Part shown: one piece after another, positions 51,812 through 60,159 of the stretch
Layout: every line of letters begins with the position of its first letter
Position numbering within the stretch: the first letter of the stretch is position 1
DNA from: Thiodiazotropha sp040506975
GTDB lineage: Bacteria > Pseudomonadota > Gammaproteobacteria > Chromatiales > Chromatiaceae
Assembly: GCA_965211775.1 (NCBI GenBank)
Contig: OZ242974.1
Coordinates: 4,774,001 to 4,838,000 of the forward strand
DNA: 64,000 nucleotides
Direction of reading: 5' to 3'
Program-made: the position numbers and the translations under genes
The notes under the pieces: model-generated
Database searches by the model: none
Seen by the model: the letters and a program-made list of their open reading frames with translations, nothing else
What the model was told of the DNA's origin: nothing

Positions 51812-52114
51812 ACGGAATTTATGGATAAATGCATACCCCTATTACAAGAAGCAATAAATCTGGGTGAGGCAGAAGGGTGGTGCTTGGCATATCTTCAAGA
51901 TAGGGTGCTTACAATGTCCGGTAAGTCTCAAATATATGGCACCCAGCATGATATTGACGAAAATGGAATTGCCTACCCATTACCAATTGAAGAACCTGAA
52001 AAAGTAGAAATGCTACGCGTTGAAGTAGGGCTTGAGCCACTTTCTGATGCAACGAGGCGAATTCAAGAAAGGTACGATATAACTGTGGCCAATCGCCGTG
52101 AAAACAGCGGCTAA
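51812..52114 (+). pseudogene. DUF6624-like gene, 5' end replaced by IS4
   Basis: The surviving 100 residues include AYLQDRVLTMSGKSQIYGTQ, DENGIAYPLPIEEP and VGLEPLSDATRRIQE, the hallmark block of DUF6624 proteins (AYLxDR, YGTQ, PLPIExPExV). The frame appears to begin at a TTG inside the IS4 end (51788), which supplies eight foreign residues, so the true start and N-terminal half were lost when the IS joined here. The function of DUF6624 is unknown. Confidence 0.65.
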
Positions 52115-52272
52115 CGGCATAATGAATCAAAATAGCGGAGTTGGGAAAGAACATCAGGACGGGCTGGCCGTCGACGTTATAGAGCACGCCACCGCACAAA
52201 TTCGTTCTCCTGCCTAAAATCCAAGTGACTTGGCCTCTTGAATTATCCTGGATTGCTTCTATCATTTTTATT

Positions 52273-53301
52273 CCTGATTACCCCTAAACCTCAGCCATTC
52301 TCAAGAGGCGATATGGCATAGGTGGAGTGCGAAGAGCGGCAAAAAGCAATCGTTCAATCATGGCGGGTAAATCGAAACGGCGGTTAAACCGATATTCGAG
52401 CTCAGCAAGATAACGCGACACATGTTTATCTCGAATCGCATGAAAAGTACCCAACAGACTGTTTTTGACATTACCCAACATCGTGTTTACCCATTTGAAG
52501 CACGAATACTGGACACTTTGGCGCCCACCACCCGTCACCATGGGGTTATGATGGCAATCAGCGGTTGTCACGCCACTAAAGCACCAAAGCCCATCGGTAA
52601 AGACTTCGCTGCCAGGCATCAAGCAGGAGCGGGCGTAGCGGGCGATTTCACGTTTGCGGAAGCCCCTTACACGACGCAGTTGAATTTTCATGGGCCTGCC
52701 GTCCCGCGTCGTCTCAACAGCAGCTACGAAAGGGATTTTGTTGCGCGACCCACGACCACGCTTACCGGCTTGCTCGCCTCCGAGATAAGCATCATCCAAT
52801 TCGATGCGACCGGCCAGTTTTTTTCCACGCTCACGTTCCATCATCACCTGCATCAACTTATGCTTGAGTCGCCAGGCCGTATTGTAGTTCACCCCGATTT
52901 CGCGGGAAAGTTGCAGCGCCGAGATACTTTTCTTGCGTTGGGTCAACAGATAGATCGCAAGAAACCACGTTCTCAGCGGCAGCTTGGTGCCATGGAAGAT
53001 GCTGCCGGCGGTCAGGGAAGTCTGATGATGGCACTTGTGACATTGATATATCTGACGCTTTTTGAGTTCACAGCCTGTTGTGTTGCCGCACTCAGGGCAG
53101 ACATAGCCCGTCGGCCAGCGCAAATCATACAATGCCTGTCGACACTGATCCTCGGTCCCATATTGTTCCAGAAAATCGTGCAAACCAAGACCTTTTTGAA
53201 ATTGAATAGTATTTCTCGGCATGATGAAATCCTCTTTTATTCAGTAGGTTCCATTATGCTTGCACCACAGGCTCAATAGCTGAGCCTCATGAGTAATCAG
53301 G
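52273..53301 (-). mobile_element. IS1595-family element, copy G (mismatched flanks)
   Basis: Flanking octamers are TTTTTATT on the left and AAACAAAT on the right, so there is no duplication; like copy B this is a recombination or deletion joint. The proximal end is of the CTCAT type. Confidence 0.92.
52284..53222 (-). CDS. IS1595-family transposase, copy G
   Basis: Full-length copy with Leu instead of Phe in LAExEYRFNRR. Confidence 0.95.
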   Translation of the reverse strand: MPRNTIQFQKGLGLHDFLEQYGTEDQCRQALYDLRWPTGYVCPECGNTTGCELKKRQIYQCHKCHHQTSLTAGSIFHGTKLPLRTWFLAIYLLTQRKKSISALQLSREIGVNYNTAWRLKHKLMQVMMERERGKKLAGRIELDDAYLGGEQAGKRGRGSRNKIPFVAAVETTRDGRPMKIQLRRVRGFRKREIARYARSCLMPGSEVFTDGLWCFSGVTTADCHHNPMVTGGGRQSVQYSCFKWVNTMLGNVKNSLLGTFHAIRDKHVSRYLAELEYRFNRRFDLPAMIERLLFAALRTPPMPYRLLRMAEV

Positions 53302-53333
53302 AAACAAATTGATCAAGAAGAAAGAAGATCTAG

Positions 53334-54893
53334 CCCGGATATTTCATCCATTTGCCGATACTGGCACGAGGAGAAGGCCGGGACGAGAAACAGGATGATA
53401 CCGGCTCCAAACGCCCCGATTTCTGGCTGACAGGCACAGCTTCCCCTTACCCCGTTATTTATCAACGTGCCGGGGCAGCACTCATCGCGTGCTATCCTGG
53501 CTCCAGCCGTTCGGCCACACTGAAGAACAATGCCTGGTAAGGAAAGACACTGGAGAGCAGGAAGCGGACACGCCGGGTATTGCGTATCACCACCGCACCC
53601 ACTTTGAGTAGTTTAAGCCGCAGCGTGCCGACCTGGGTCTTGGCCAGTTCTGTACCCTGTAAGGCCAAGCGGCGAATCGCTTCCATCAACACATAGGCCA
53701 GGCTCGACAGCAGCAAGCGAAACTGATTGGTCCACCAATGATGTGCACTGGTGCGATCAGCAAACAGCCCCAGCTGTTGTTCCTTGATGCGGTTTTCCAT
53801 CTCGCCCCGCGCACAATAGACGTCGTCGTAAAGGGTTTGGGCATCGCCGTTGAGGTTGGTGACGACAAATCGGGGATTACGCCCTCGCTCACTCACCTCC
53901 AGCTTGGCGATCACCGCGCGTCGACGGCGCCAGCTGCGTGCACCGTAGCGCAGGCCAAGGAAGACGCGTTGCTTCTGTCCGTTGGCCTTGAAGCATTGCT
54001 CGACTGCAGTGAAGTCTTCCTCGATCATCCGTTGCAGGCGGTGGTTGCGCGCCAGGCCTACGATGTAGCCAATGCCATGGCGTTCACACCAGCGCAGCAT
54101 GCGGTGACGACAGAAGCCCGAGTCGGCTCTCAGGATGATCCGCACCGCCGGCCACGCCTGACGCAAGCGTTTGACCAGCAGGGCGAGGATCGCCCACGCA
54201 TGTTTCGCCCCGTCGATCTTGCTCGGGCGCAAATAGCTGACCAGCAGTTGTTCGCCGCAAAACACGTACAACGGGAGAAAGCAGTAGTTATCGTAGTAAC
54301 CGTGGAAGAAGCGGCCTTCCTGCAGGCCGTGAACCCGGTCATCGGTGGCGTCGAAGTCCAGGATCAACTCCTCGGGTGGCTCGGCAAACGAGGCGATGAA
54401 CTGCTCGATCAGGACCTGATGGATCGCGACAGCGGTTGCCCGATCTGACCGATTCTCCAAGCGACAGAGCGTGGGTGAACTGCCCAGTGCCTGATCCTGT
54501 TCCACGGCCGTCTGAAAGGCCAAATCTTGTCGCAGACTGTCGTGATCGTTGAGGTCTTCATAGCCCTGGCACAGGGCATAGACCCGCTGGCGTAGTAGAG
54601 AAATCTGATCATGTTGCACATAGCGGCCATCGCGTGGATCAGCGAGAGTGTCATTGACGGCTTCAAGCAATCCCAGCCGTCGGTCCGCTTGTCGTAGCAA
54701 CAACACGCCGCCATCACTGCTGATATCACCACCGGAAAAATCCGCTTCAACCTGGCGGCGTTTTACCGCTGGAAAAGCAAAACGACCTTGGGTACATTCT
54801 GTCACAGGAAAAACCTCGTTCAATTTCAGCCTAAGTAACTGAATTCTATTGAACTACACGGGTTTTACCCTCTTTATTTGTGAAATATTCGGG
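53334..54893 (-). mobile_element. IS1380-family element, type A (copy 2)
   Basis: Same 1560-bp element as 10854-12413, flanked by a perfect CTAG duplication (53330-53333 and 54894-54897). It interrupts the AT-rich gene fragment. Confidence 0.93.
53492..54823 (-). CDS. IS1380-family transposase, type A (copy 2)
   Basis: Full-length 443-residue copy; starts MNEVFPVTECTQ where copy 1 has MNEVLPVTECTQ, otherwise the same. Confidence 0.93.
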   Translation of the reverse strand: MNEVFPVTECTQGRFAFPAVKRRQVEADFSGGDISSDGGVLLLRQADRRLGLLEAVNDTLADPRDGRYVQHDQISLLRQRVYALCQGYEDLNDHDSLRQDLAFQTAVEQDQALGSSPTLCRLENRSDRATAVAIHQVLIEQFIASFAEPPEELILDFDATDDRVHGLQEGRFFHGYYDNYCFLPLYVFCGEQLLVSYLRPSKIDGAKHAWAILALLVKRLRQAWPAVRIILRADSGFCRHRMLRWCERHGIGYIVGLARNHRLQRMIEEDFTAVEQCFKANGQKQRVFLGLRYGARSWRRRRAVIAKLEVSERGRNPRFVVTNLNGDAQTLYDDVYCARGEMENRIKEQQLGLFADRTSAHHWWTNQFRLLLSSLAYVLMEAIRRLALQGTELAKTQVGTLRLKLLKVGAVVIRNTRRVRFLLSSVFPYQALFFSVAERLEPG

Positions 54894-55054
54894 CTAGCAA
54901 TATATTAACGTCAGATAATAATACGAATAACATAGTATCTGCTGTGCAGAACAATGCGAAACTATCTTTAAAGAAAAATGAGTATGAGAACAGGATGAAT
55001 TTGAAATATGCTGAACTAAAGAAAAGTAACTCAAAGAAAATGAAAAAACTAAAT

Positions 55055-55071
55055 CACTGCTGTCCCGCTAA
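55055..55071. mobile_element. Orphan IS4-type terminal stub
   Basis: CACTGCTGTCCCGCTAA is the inner-type end of the species 2 IS4 element. After CTAA the sequence changes into IS1380-B. It shows that a third IS4 copy once inserted in the AT-rich gene and was itself hit by IS1380-B and then deleted. Confidence 0.75.
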
Positions 55072-56639
55072 CCCCAATATTTCACGCATTAAAAAGGCAA
55101 AATCCTGATACTTCGATATAATTCAGTTGCTTACACTGTAATCGAAAGGATTTTGCCTGTGACAAACTGTACCCAGACTGCCTTTGATTTTCCAGCCCTA
55201 AAACGCCGTAAGGTTCAAGCCGAGTTTTCCGGTGGCGATATCACCTCGGACGGCGGCGTGTTGCTGCTGCGTGAGATCGACAGGCGTCTGGGATTGCTCG
55301 AGGCGGTTGATGCGGTCATCCCCGACCCGCGAGATCCCCGCTATATTGAACACAGCCAGTTGAGCCTGTTGCGCCAGCGAGTCTATGGGCTCTGCCTGGG
55401 TTATGAAGATCTGAACGACCATCAGACACTACGCACCGACCCGGCCCTACAGAGCTCGATCGAACGCGAGGAGGTACTGGGCAGCCAGTCGACACTTTGT
55501 CGGCTGGAGAACCGGGTCGATCGCCGGGTTGCCGTTGATGTCCACAACCTACTGCTCGAGCAGTTCATTGCCTCATATGATGCACCACCCGATGAGCTGA
55601 TCCTGGATTTCGACGCCACGGATGATCCGGTGCATGGCCGCCAGGAAGGCCGCTTCTTTCACGGCTACTACGATCACTACTGCTTCCTGCCCCTGTATGT
55701 CTTTTGTGGCGATCAACTGCTGGTGAGTTATCTGCGGCCCAGCCGGATCGATGCGCCCAAGCATGCCTGGGCGATTCTGGCGCTGTTGGTCAAACGCCTG
55801 CGCCGGGCTTGGCCTGAAGTGCGTATCATCTTTCGGGGCGATAGCGGCTTTTGCCGTCACCACATGCTCAGCTGGTGCGAGCGCAACGCTGTGGGCTATA
55901 TCGTGGGCATCGCCAAGAATGACGCCTTGCTGCGGTGTATCCGTGAGCCCATGCAGTGGGTTGAGGAACTGGCGAAGCGAACCGGCATGAAGATGCGGGA
56001 ATTCTTTCAGTTTCACTATGCCGCCAGCACCTGGAAGACGCGTCGCAAGGTGATCGCCAAACTGGAAGTCACCGACAAGGGGCCAAATCCACGCTTCATC
56101 GTCACCAACCTGGCCGGCGACAAACAGCGCCTTTACGATGACCTCTACTGCGCCCGTGGTGACATGGAGAACCGAATCAAGGAGCAGCAACTGGGGCTGT
56201 TCGCCGATCGCACCAGCGCGCATTACTGGTGGGCCAATCAGTTTCGTCTACTGCTGTCCAGTCTGGCCTATGTGCTGATGGAGGCCATCCGGCGCCTCGC
56301 GCTGAAGGGCACGGAACTGGCGCGTGCACAGATGACCACGATCCGGCTCAAACTGTTCAAGATCGGGGCGGTCATCATTCGCAACACACGACGGATCCGC
56401 TTCCTGCTCTCCAGCACCTATCCCTATCAGGCGCTGTTTTTCCAGGTGGCGGCACGACTCAAGCCGGGATAGCCCGGCAGAGTGCTGCCCCGGCACGTTG
56501 ATCAACAATGGGGGTAAGGGGGAGTCTGCCCGGAGGGTGGAAAATCAGGGCTTGATAGAGGTTTGGTTCCCAGTGAGGGCAAACCATCCAAGCTTGGCCA
56601 TATCACCGGCTAAATTTAAAAACGGATGAAACATGCGGG
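55072..56639 (+). mobile_element. IS1380-family element, type B (copy 2)
   Basis: Same 1568-bp element as 12418-13985, in the opposite orientation. Left flank CTAA belongs to an IS4 end, right flank TTAG to an IS1595 end, so the two sides come from different original targets. Recombination between two type B copies would produce exactly this joint. Confidence 0.9.
55153..56472 (+). CDS. IS1380-family transposase, type B (copy 2)
   Basis: Full-length 439-residue copy with no amino-acid difference from copy 1 that I could see; one or two base changes are silent. Confidence 0.92.
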   Translation: MPVTNCTQTAFDFPALKRRKVQAEFSGGDITSDGGVLLLREIDRRLGLLEAVDAVIPDPRDPRYIEHSQLSLLRQRVYGLCLGYEDLNDHQTLRTDPALQSSIEREEVLGSQSTLCRLENRVDRRVAVDVHNLLLEQFIASYDAPPDELILDFDATDDPVHGRQEGRFFHGYYDHYCFLPLYVFCGDQLLVSYLRPSRIDAPKHAWAILALLVKRLRRAWPEVRIIFRGDSGFCRHHMLSWCERNAVGYIVGIAKNDALLRCIREPMQWVEELAKRTGMKMREFFQFHYAASTWKTRRKVIAKLEVTDKGPNPRFIVTNLAGDKQRLYDDLYCARGDMENRIKEQQLGLFADRTSAHYWWANQFRLLLSSLAYVLMEAIRRLALKGTELARAQMTTIRLKLFKIGAVIIRNTRRIRFLLSSTYPYQALFFQVAARLKPG

Positions 56640-56654
56640 TTAGGGGTAATCAGG
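56640..56654. mobile_element. Orphan IS1595 terminal stub
   Basis: TTAGGGGTAATCAGG is the last 15 bases of the distal IS1595 end. The rest of that IS1595 copy is missing; IS1380-B abuts it. The following octamer TTATATTA would be its old target. Confidence 0.75.
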
Positions 56655-56699
56655 TTATATTATGCATGAGAGCCATGCAATAAAGGTAATATTTCATAT

Positions 56700-57975
56700 C
56701 ACTGCTGTCCCGCTAACTTTCAAAGCAAAGCCATCTGATTATTATCAGGTTGGCCCTCGCGGGGTGGATCACCTCGCAGCAATGCCATCAGATCCCGTTT
56801 TTCAAACAAATTAAGCTGTAGTAATCGTAATATTTGTTGCATGCTTTTTTGCAACGTCGACTGGAACTTGAGAAAGGCCAGTAGCAAATAGACACACAAT
56901 GCAATCCAGATCTGTGTCATAAGCGCATTTTTGCTGGTACCCACAAATGATTTGATTTTCAGGTTTTGTTTGATCCATTTGAAAAACAATTCAACCTGCC
57001 ACCTTGCCCTGTATATATCGGCAATCGTTTTGGCAGCAAGCTCGAAATTGTTGGTGAGAAACACATAACGCCTTCCGGTCTCCGCATCCCGATAGCCGAT
57101 ACGACGTAATGGTACTGGGCACTTTTTGGCAGTCTGCGCACCTGTAAACTCAATGGTTTGGTCGCTGGTCAATCCCTTACTTTTCAACACTGATCGACGG
57201 CTTACCGTACGGTACTTTGCATTGGTCTTCAGGCGAGTGACAAAAAATATCCCTTTTGCTGTCAGTTGGTTATACCAAGCGTAGTCGTTGTAACCCTTAT
57301 CAACCGCCACGATACTCCCCTTGGGGAATTTCAAGGCACGCCCGACAGTTACATCGTGTGCCTTACCCTCTGTCACCGTCACAAATTCCGGCAAATAGCC
57401 CGAGTGGTTCAACCCAACATGCAGTTTTATCGCTCCTTTCGTCGTGCGAAAATCAGCCCAGGGGAAAACAGACAGACATAAATCGATCGTCGAAGCATCC
57501 AGCGAATAAAGTGGGTTGCTGAAACGAAAATCATGACCAGGAACCACACCCTGACAGCGATGCAACAGCTTTCCAAACAAAGCTTCATACAGCCCGTATG
57601 GCTTACCATCATTGATGCGGGATAAATTGGAACGTGACAGTTTTGCACTACCGAGGTGATAAAGACGATGGGCTTGCGCGGACATACTGTCAACGATGTC
57701 ACGTAAGCTGTTTCGACCTGACAGTTGCGCCATTGCCAGGGTTACGAATTGCGACCAACGTGAGGCTGTTCGGAAAGAACGGCCTGTATGGTGCTGTTTT
57801 GCAAGGGTCTCGAATTCATGTCTCGGTATTAGTTTCAGAAGTTGTGAAAACACAGTATTATGGTGACTCAAGGCCTGATTTCCTTTTTGTTTTTCAATGG
57901 TTTGTGGTGAACTCATTGTAACAAAACAAACTGGTCTTCAGGCCTTCTTATTCTCTCCTTAACGGGACAGCAGTG
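56700..57975 (-). mobile_element. IS4-type element, species 2, right copy (intact)
   Basis: A 1276-bp element with ends CACTGCTGTCCCGCTAAC and CACTGCTGTCCCGTTAAGG. Its outer flank ACTTCGGTT equals the outer flank of the left copy; its inner flank ATTTCATAT has no partner. Confidence 0.93.
56720..57916 (-). CDS. IS4-family transposase (DUF4372 type), species 2
   Basis: A 398-residue transposase, intact. It has the DUF4372 domain (VFSQLLKLIPRHEFETLAKQ), catalytic Asp residues in SLDASTIDL and AVDKGYNDY, and the YREK motif YRARWQVELFFKWIKQ, with Tyr, Arg, Glu and Lys spaced 2, 3 and 6 residues apart as required for IS4. Being the only complete transposase of this species here, it could mobilise the whole 8.5-kb block. 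Confidence 0.93.
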   Translation of the reverse strand: MSSPQTIEKQKGNQALSHHNTVFSQLLKLIPRHEFETLAKQHHTGRSFRTASRWSQFVTLAMAQLSGRNSLRDIVDSMSAQAHRLYHLGSAKLSRSNLSRINDGKPYGLYEALFGKLLHRCQGVVPGHDFRFSNPLYSLDASTIDLCLSVFPWADFRTTKGAIKLHVGLNHSGYLPEFVTVTEGKAHDVTVGRALKFPKGSIVAVDKGYNDYAWYNQLTAKGIFFVTRLKTNAKYRTVSRRSVLKSKGLTSDQTIEFTGAQTAKKCPVPLRRIGYRDAETGRRYVFLTNNFELAAKTIADIYRARWQVELFFKWIKQNLKIKSFVGTSKNALMTQIWIALCVYLLLAFLKFQSTLQKSMQQILRLLQLNLFEKRDLMALLRGDPPREGQPDNNQMALL

Positions 57976-58110
57976 ACTTCGGTTATAACCGGCATCAGCG
58001 TTATTTCATGGTTTCAGGGTACTATTATACAGCCGCTACAGCCTCAGTCCTTTTACTGTGCATATCGGAAACCACCTGAGTAATGACAACGACAAATGGG
58101 ATGATGAATA

Positions 58111-58890
58111 ATGGCTAACATAGATGCGATTAAATTGCTTGGCAGCATACTCAACAGCGGTGTCTTGTCCCGCGGTTCCGGCTCCAACATATTGGGTTCG
58201 GTTATCGGATCCATGATGGGAGGCGGCCAAACCTCGACTGGCGGTGGACTCGGCAATATCCTGGGCAGCGTTCTGGGTGGCGGGGGCGCTCAAACGGGAA
58301 CAGGAGGTCTCGGAGACCTGCTGGGCGGTGGCAGCAGGACAGGATCCAGCCAGCCTGGCGGTGGTGATCTCACTGATCTGCTTGGCGGCCTGCTCGGCGG
58401 TGGCGCTGGAGGCGCGGGATTGGGAGGTTTACTGGGTGCCGCCATGTCCCAGTTCGGCGGACAGCAGGGCGCCCAGCCTGCGGCCCACTTCAAGTCCAGC
58501 GATCATCTGCCCCAGGGCATGGATTATCAGCAGGCAACGGATCAGGCGGCCCTGCTGATTCGCGCCATGATCAATGCCGCCAAGTCCGACGGTAAGGTCG
58601 ACAAGGAAGAACAGCGGAAGATTCTCGGCAGGCTCGGTGAGGTTACCCAGGATGAGATCGAGTTCGTTCGCAATGAACTTGCACAGCCGTTGGATCTGGA
58701 GGGATTCGTTCGCTCCATACCGCAGGGGTTGGAACAACAGGTCTATGCCATATCGCTGATGGCCATAGATCTGGACAGTCAGGCGGAAGCTCAATATCTG
58801 CACAGTCTTGCCCAGGCGACCCGGATCTCGCCTGAGGTCAGCAATCAGATCCACGAACAGTTTGGCGCACCAGCCATCTACAGGACCTGA
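58111..58890 (+). CDS. DUF533 / TerB-like protein with Gly-rich N-terminus
   Basis: A 259-residue protein. Residues 1-120 are a low-complexity Gly/Leu/Ser region with repeated LGGLLGGG units; residues 140-255 form a helical TerB-like domain with QAALLIRAMINAAKSDGKVD, the acidic DGKVDKEE metal-type loop of TerB-like folds, and AQYLHSLAQATRI. This layout is typical of DUF533 proteins, often envelope-associated and of unknown function. There is no signal peptide. The ATG at 58111 has only a weak upstream AATA-ATG context. Confidence 0.8.
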   Translation: MANIDAIKLLGSILNSGVLSRGSGSNILGSVIGSMMGGGQTSTGGGLGNILGSVLGGGGAQTGTGGLGDLLGGGSRTGSSQPGGGDLTDLLGGLLGGGAGGAGLGGLLGAAMSQFGGQQGAQPAAHFKSSDHLPQGMDYQQATDQAALLIRAMINAAKSDGKVDKEEQRKILGRLGEVTQDEIEFVRNELAQPLDLEGFVRSIPQGLEQQVYAISLMAIDLDSQAEAQYLHSLAQATRISPEVSNQIHEQFGAPAIYRT

Positions 58891-58944
58891 AAGCAATCTA
58901 CTGTAGCGGGCGTGCGCGAAAGAGCGTACGGCTCGTATGGTTCA

Positions 58945-58965
58945 GGGTGCGGTAGAGCCGCACCC
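58945..58965. terminator. GC-rich hairpin between convergent genes
   Basis: GGGTGCGG (58945-58952) pairs with CCGCACCC (58958-58965) around TAGAG. It lies between the ends of the DUF533 gene and ilvC and may serve both, although no T-tract is present. The stem sequence is shared with the repeat at 60071-60127. Confidence 0.45.
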
Positions 58966-58987
58966 CGCCCCGGTACTCGAATATGGA

Positions 58988-60004
58988 TCAGTTCTTTGAC
59001 TTATCCACGATCTTTTTAATCCAAGGCATCATGGCCCTTAGACGCTCACCCACCTGCTCGATGGAGTGAGCCTCATTGAGTCGGCGGTAGGCGGTCATCG
59101 ATGGATAGCCAAGGGCCCCCTCAGAAACGAATTGCTTGGCATACTCGCCGCTTTGAATATTGCGCAGGGCCTCCCGCATCGCCTTGCGGCTCTCCTCGTT
59201 GATCACTTTGGGACCGGTCACATACTCACCATACTCCGCATTGTTGGAGATGGAGTAGTTCATGTTGGCGATGCCCCCCTCGTACATCAGGTCGACGATC
59301 AATTTCAACTCATGCAGACATTCGAAATAGGCCATCTCGGGCGCATAGCCCGCTTCGGTGAGGGTTTCGAAACCGGCTTTCACCAACTCCACGGTACCAC
59401 CGCATAGCACTGCCTGCTCACCAAACAGGTCGGTCTCTGTTTCATCCTTGAAAGTGGTTTCAATGATACCGGTACGACCACCGCCGATGGCGGAGGCATA
59501 GGAGAGGGCGGTATCTATGGCCGTGCCGGTTGCATCCTGATAGATGGCCACCAAGTCGGGGATACCACCGCCCTTTTGATATTCGCTGCGTACCGTATGG
59601 CCGGGCGCCTTGGGGGCGATCATGATAACGTCGAGATCTTCCCGCGGCACGACCTGGTTGTAGTGGATCGCAAAACCGTGGGCAAAGGCGAGTGCCGCAG
59701 ATTCCTTGATATTGGGCTCGATCTGCTCGCGATAGAGCCTGGCCTGGAACTCGTCAGGGGCCAGGATCATGACCACATCGGCGGCCTGGACCGCCGCTTC
59801 AATCGACTTCACCGTCAGTCCTGCGTTCTGTGCCTTGATGGCCGAAGGAGAGCCCTCACGCAGACCGACGACGACGTTCACACCCGAGTCCTGCAGATTG
59901 TTGGCATGGGCGTGACCCTGTGAACCGTAGCCGATAATGGAGACCGTCTTGCCCTTGATGATGCTCAGGTCGCAGTCTTTGTCATAATAAACGTTGATAG
60001 CCAT
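58988..60004 (-). CDS. ilvC: Ketol-acid reductoisomerase
   Basis: Converts acetohydroxy acids to dihydroxy acids with NADPH in valine/isoleucine synthesis. At 338 residues it is the short class I form. The Rossmann motif is GYGSQGHAHANNL near residue 25, the cofactor loop LREGSPS, and the C-terminal knotted domain contains ETDLFGEQAVLCGG with metal-binding Asp/Glu. It follows ilvH by 155 bases on the minus strand. Confidence 0.95.
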   Translation of the reverse strand: MAINVYYDKDCDLSIIKGKTVSIIGYGSQGHAHANNLQDSGVNVVVGLREGSPSAIKAQNAGLTVKSIEAAVQAADVVMILAPDEFQARLYREQIEPNIKESAALAFAHGFAIHYNQVVPREDLDVIMIAPKAPGHTVRSEYQKGGGIPDLVAIYQDATGTAIDTALSYASAIGGGRTGIIETTFKDETETDLFGEQAVLCGGTVELVKAGFETLTEAGYAPEMAYFECLHELKLIVDLMYEGGIANMNYSISNNAEYGEYVTGPKVINEESRKAMREALRNIQSGEYAKQFVSEGALGYPSMTAYRRLNEAHSIEQVGERLRAMMPWIKKIVDKSKN

Positions 60005-60070
60005 GTTGTTTCCTTCGGAAAATGTAGTGTTTTATTTTCTGGTCTTACGCCGCGAATAAACGTCATACAC

Positions 60071-60127
60071 GGTGCGGCAAGCCGCACCCTACGCCTCATT
60101 CACCGGTAGGGTGCGGCTTGCCGCACC
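60071..60127. repeat. 22-bp perfect inverted repeat between ilvH and ilvC
   Basis: The arms are 60071-60092 and 60106-60127, each containing GGTGCGGCAAGCCGCACC-type sequence that is itself partly palindromic, with a 13-nt spacer. It resembles REP/BIME-type intergenic repeats; the shorter hairpin at 58945-58965 uses the same GGTGCGG core. It may lower ilvC expression relative to ilvIH or protect mRNA. Confidence 0.75.
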
Positions 60128-60159
60128 GCATCTTGAAAGTCGCAGATGACAAACTATCC

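Larger units (their letters stand above)
53302..55054 (+). pseudogene. AT-rich coiled-coil gene fragment, split by IS1380
   Basis: Joining 53302-53333 to 54898-55054 (removing IS1380-A and one CTAG) gives one open frame of 63 codons: KQIDQEERRSSNILTSDNN, then LSLKKNEYENRMNLKYAEL and KKSNSKKMKKLN. It is rich in Lys and Asn, helical, and much poorer in GC than the surroundings. Both ends are cut by IS edges (IS1595 copy G on the left, an IS4 terminal stub on the right), so gene identity is lost. Horizontal origin is likely. Confidence 0.5.
49499..57975. mobile_element. 8.5-kb composite structure bounded by inverted IS4-type copies
   Basis: Two IS4-type elements of the same species face each other, the left one on plus, the right one on minus. 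The bases just outside the pair are the same 9-mer, ACTTCGGTT (49490-49498 and 57976-57984), while the bases just inside differ (ACGGAATTT after the left copy, ATTTCATAT before the right copy). This is what transposition of the whole block by its outer ends would leave. Inside lie a DUF6624 fragment, IS1595 copies, two IS1380 elements and an AT-rich gene fragment. Confidence 0.7.

Noticed and set aside
51909..52265. Minus-strand frame starting MIEAIQDNSRGQVTW next to IS1595 copy G
   Set aside because: The first 40 residues look protein-like, and it may be a gene fragment cut at this rearranged IS edge, but the frame then runs antisense through the DUF6624 fragment and I recognise no family, so I do not call it.
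53738..54448. 236-residue frame antisense to the IS1380 type A transposase
   Set aside because: Shadow frame; the sense strand carries the DDE transposase.
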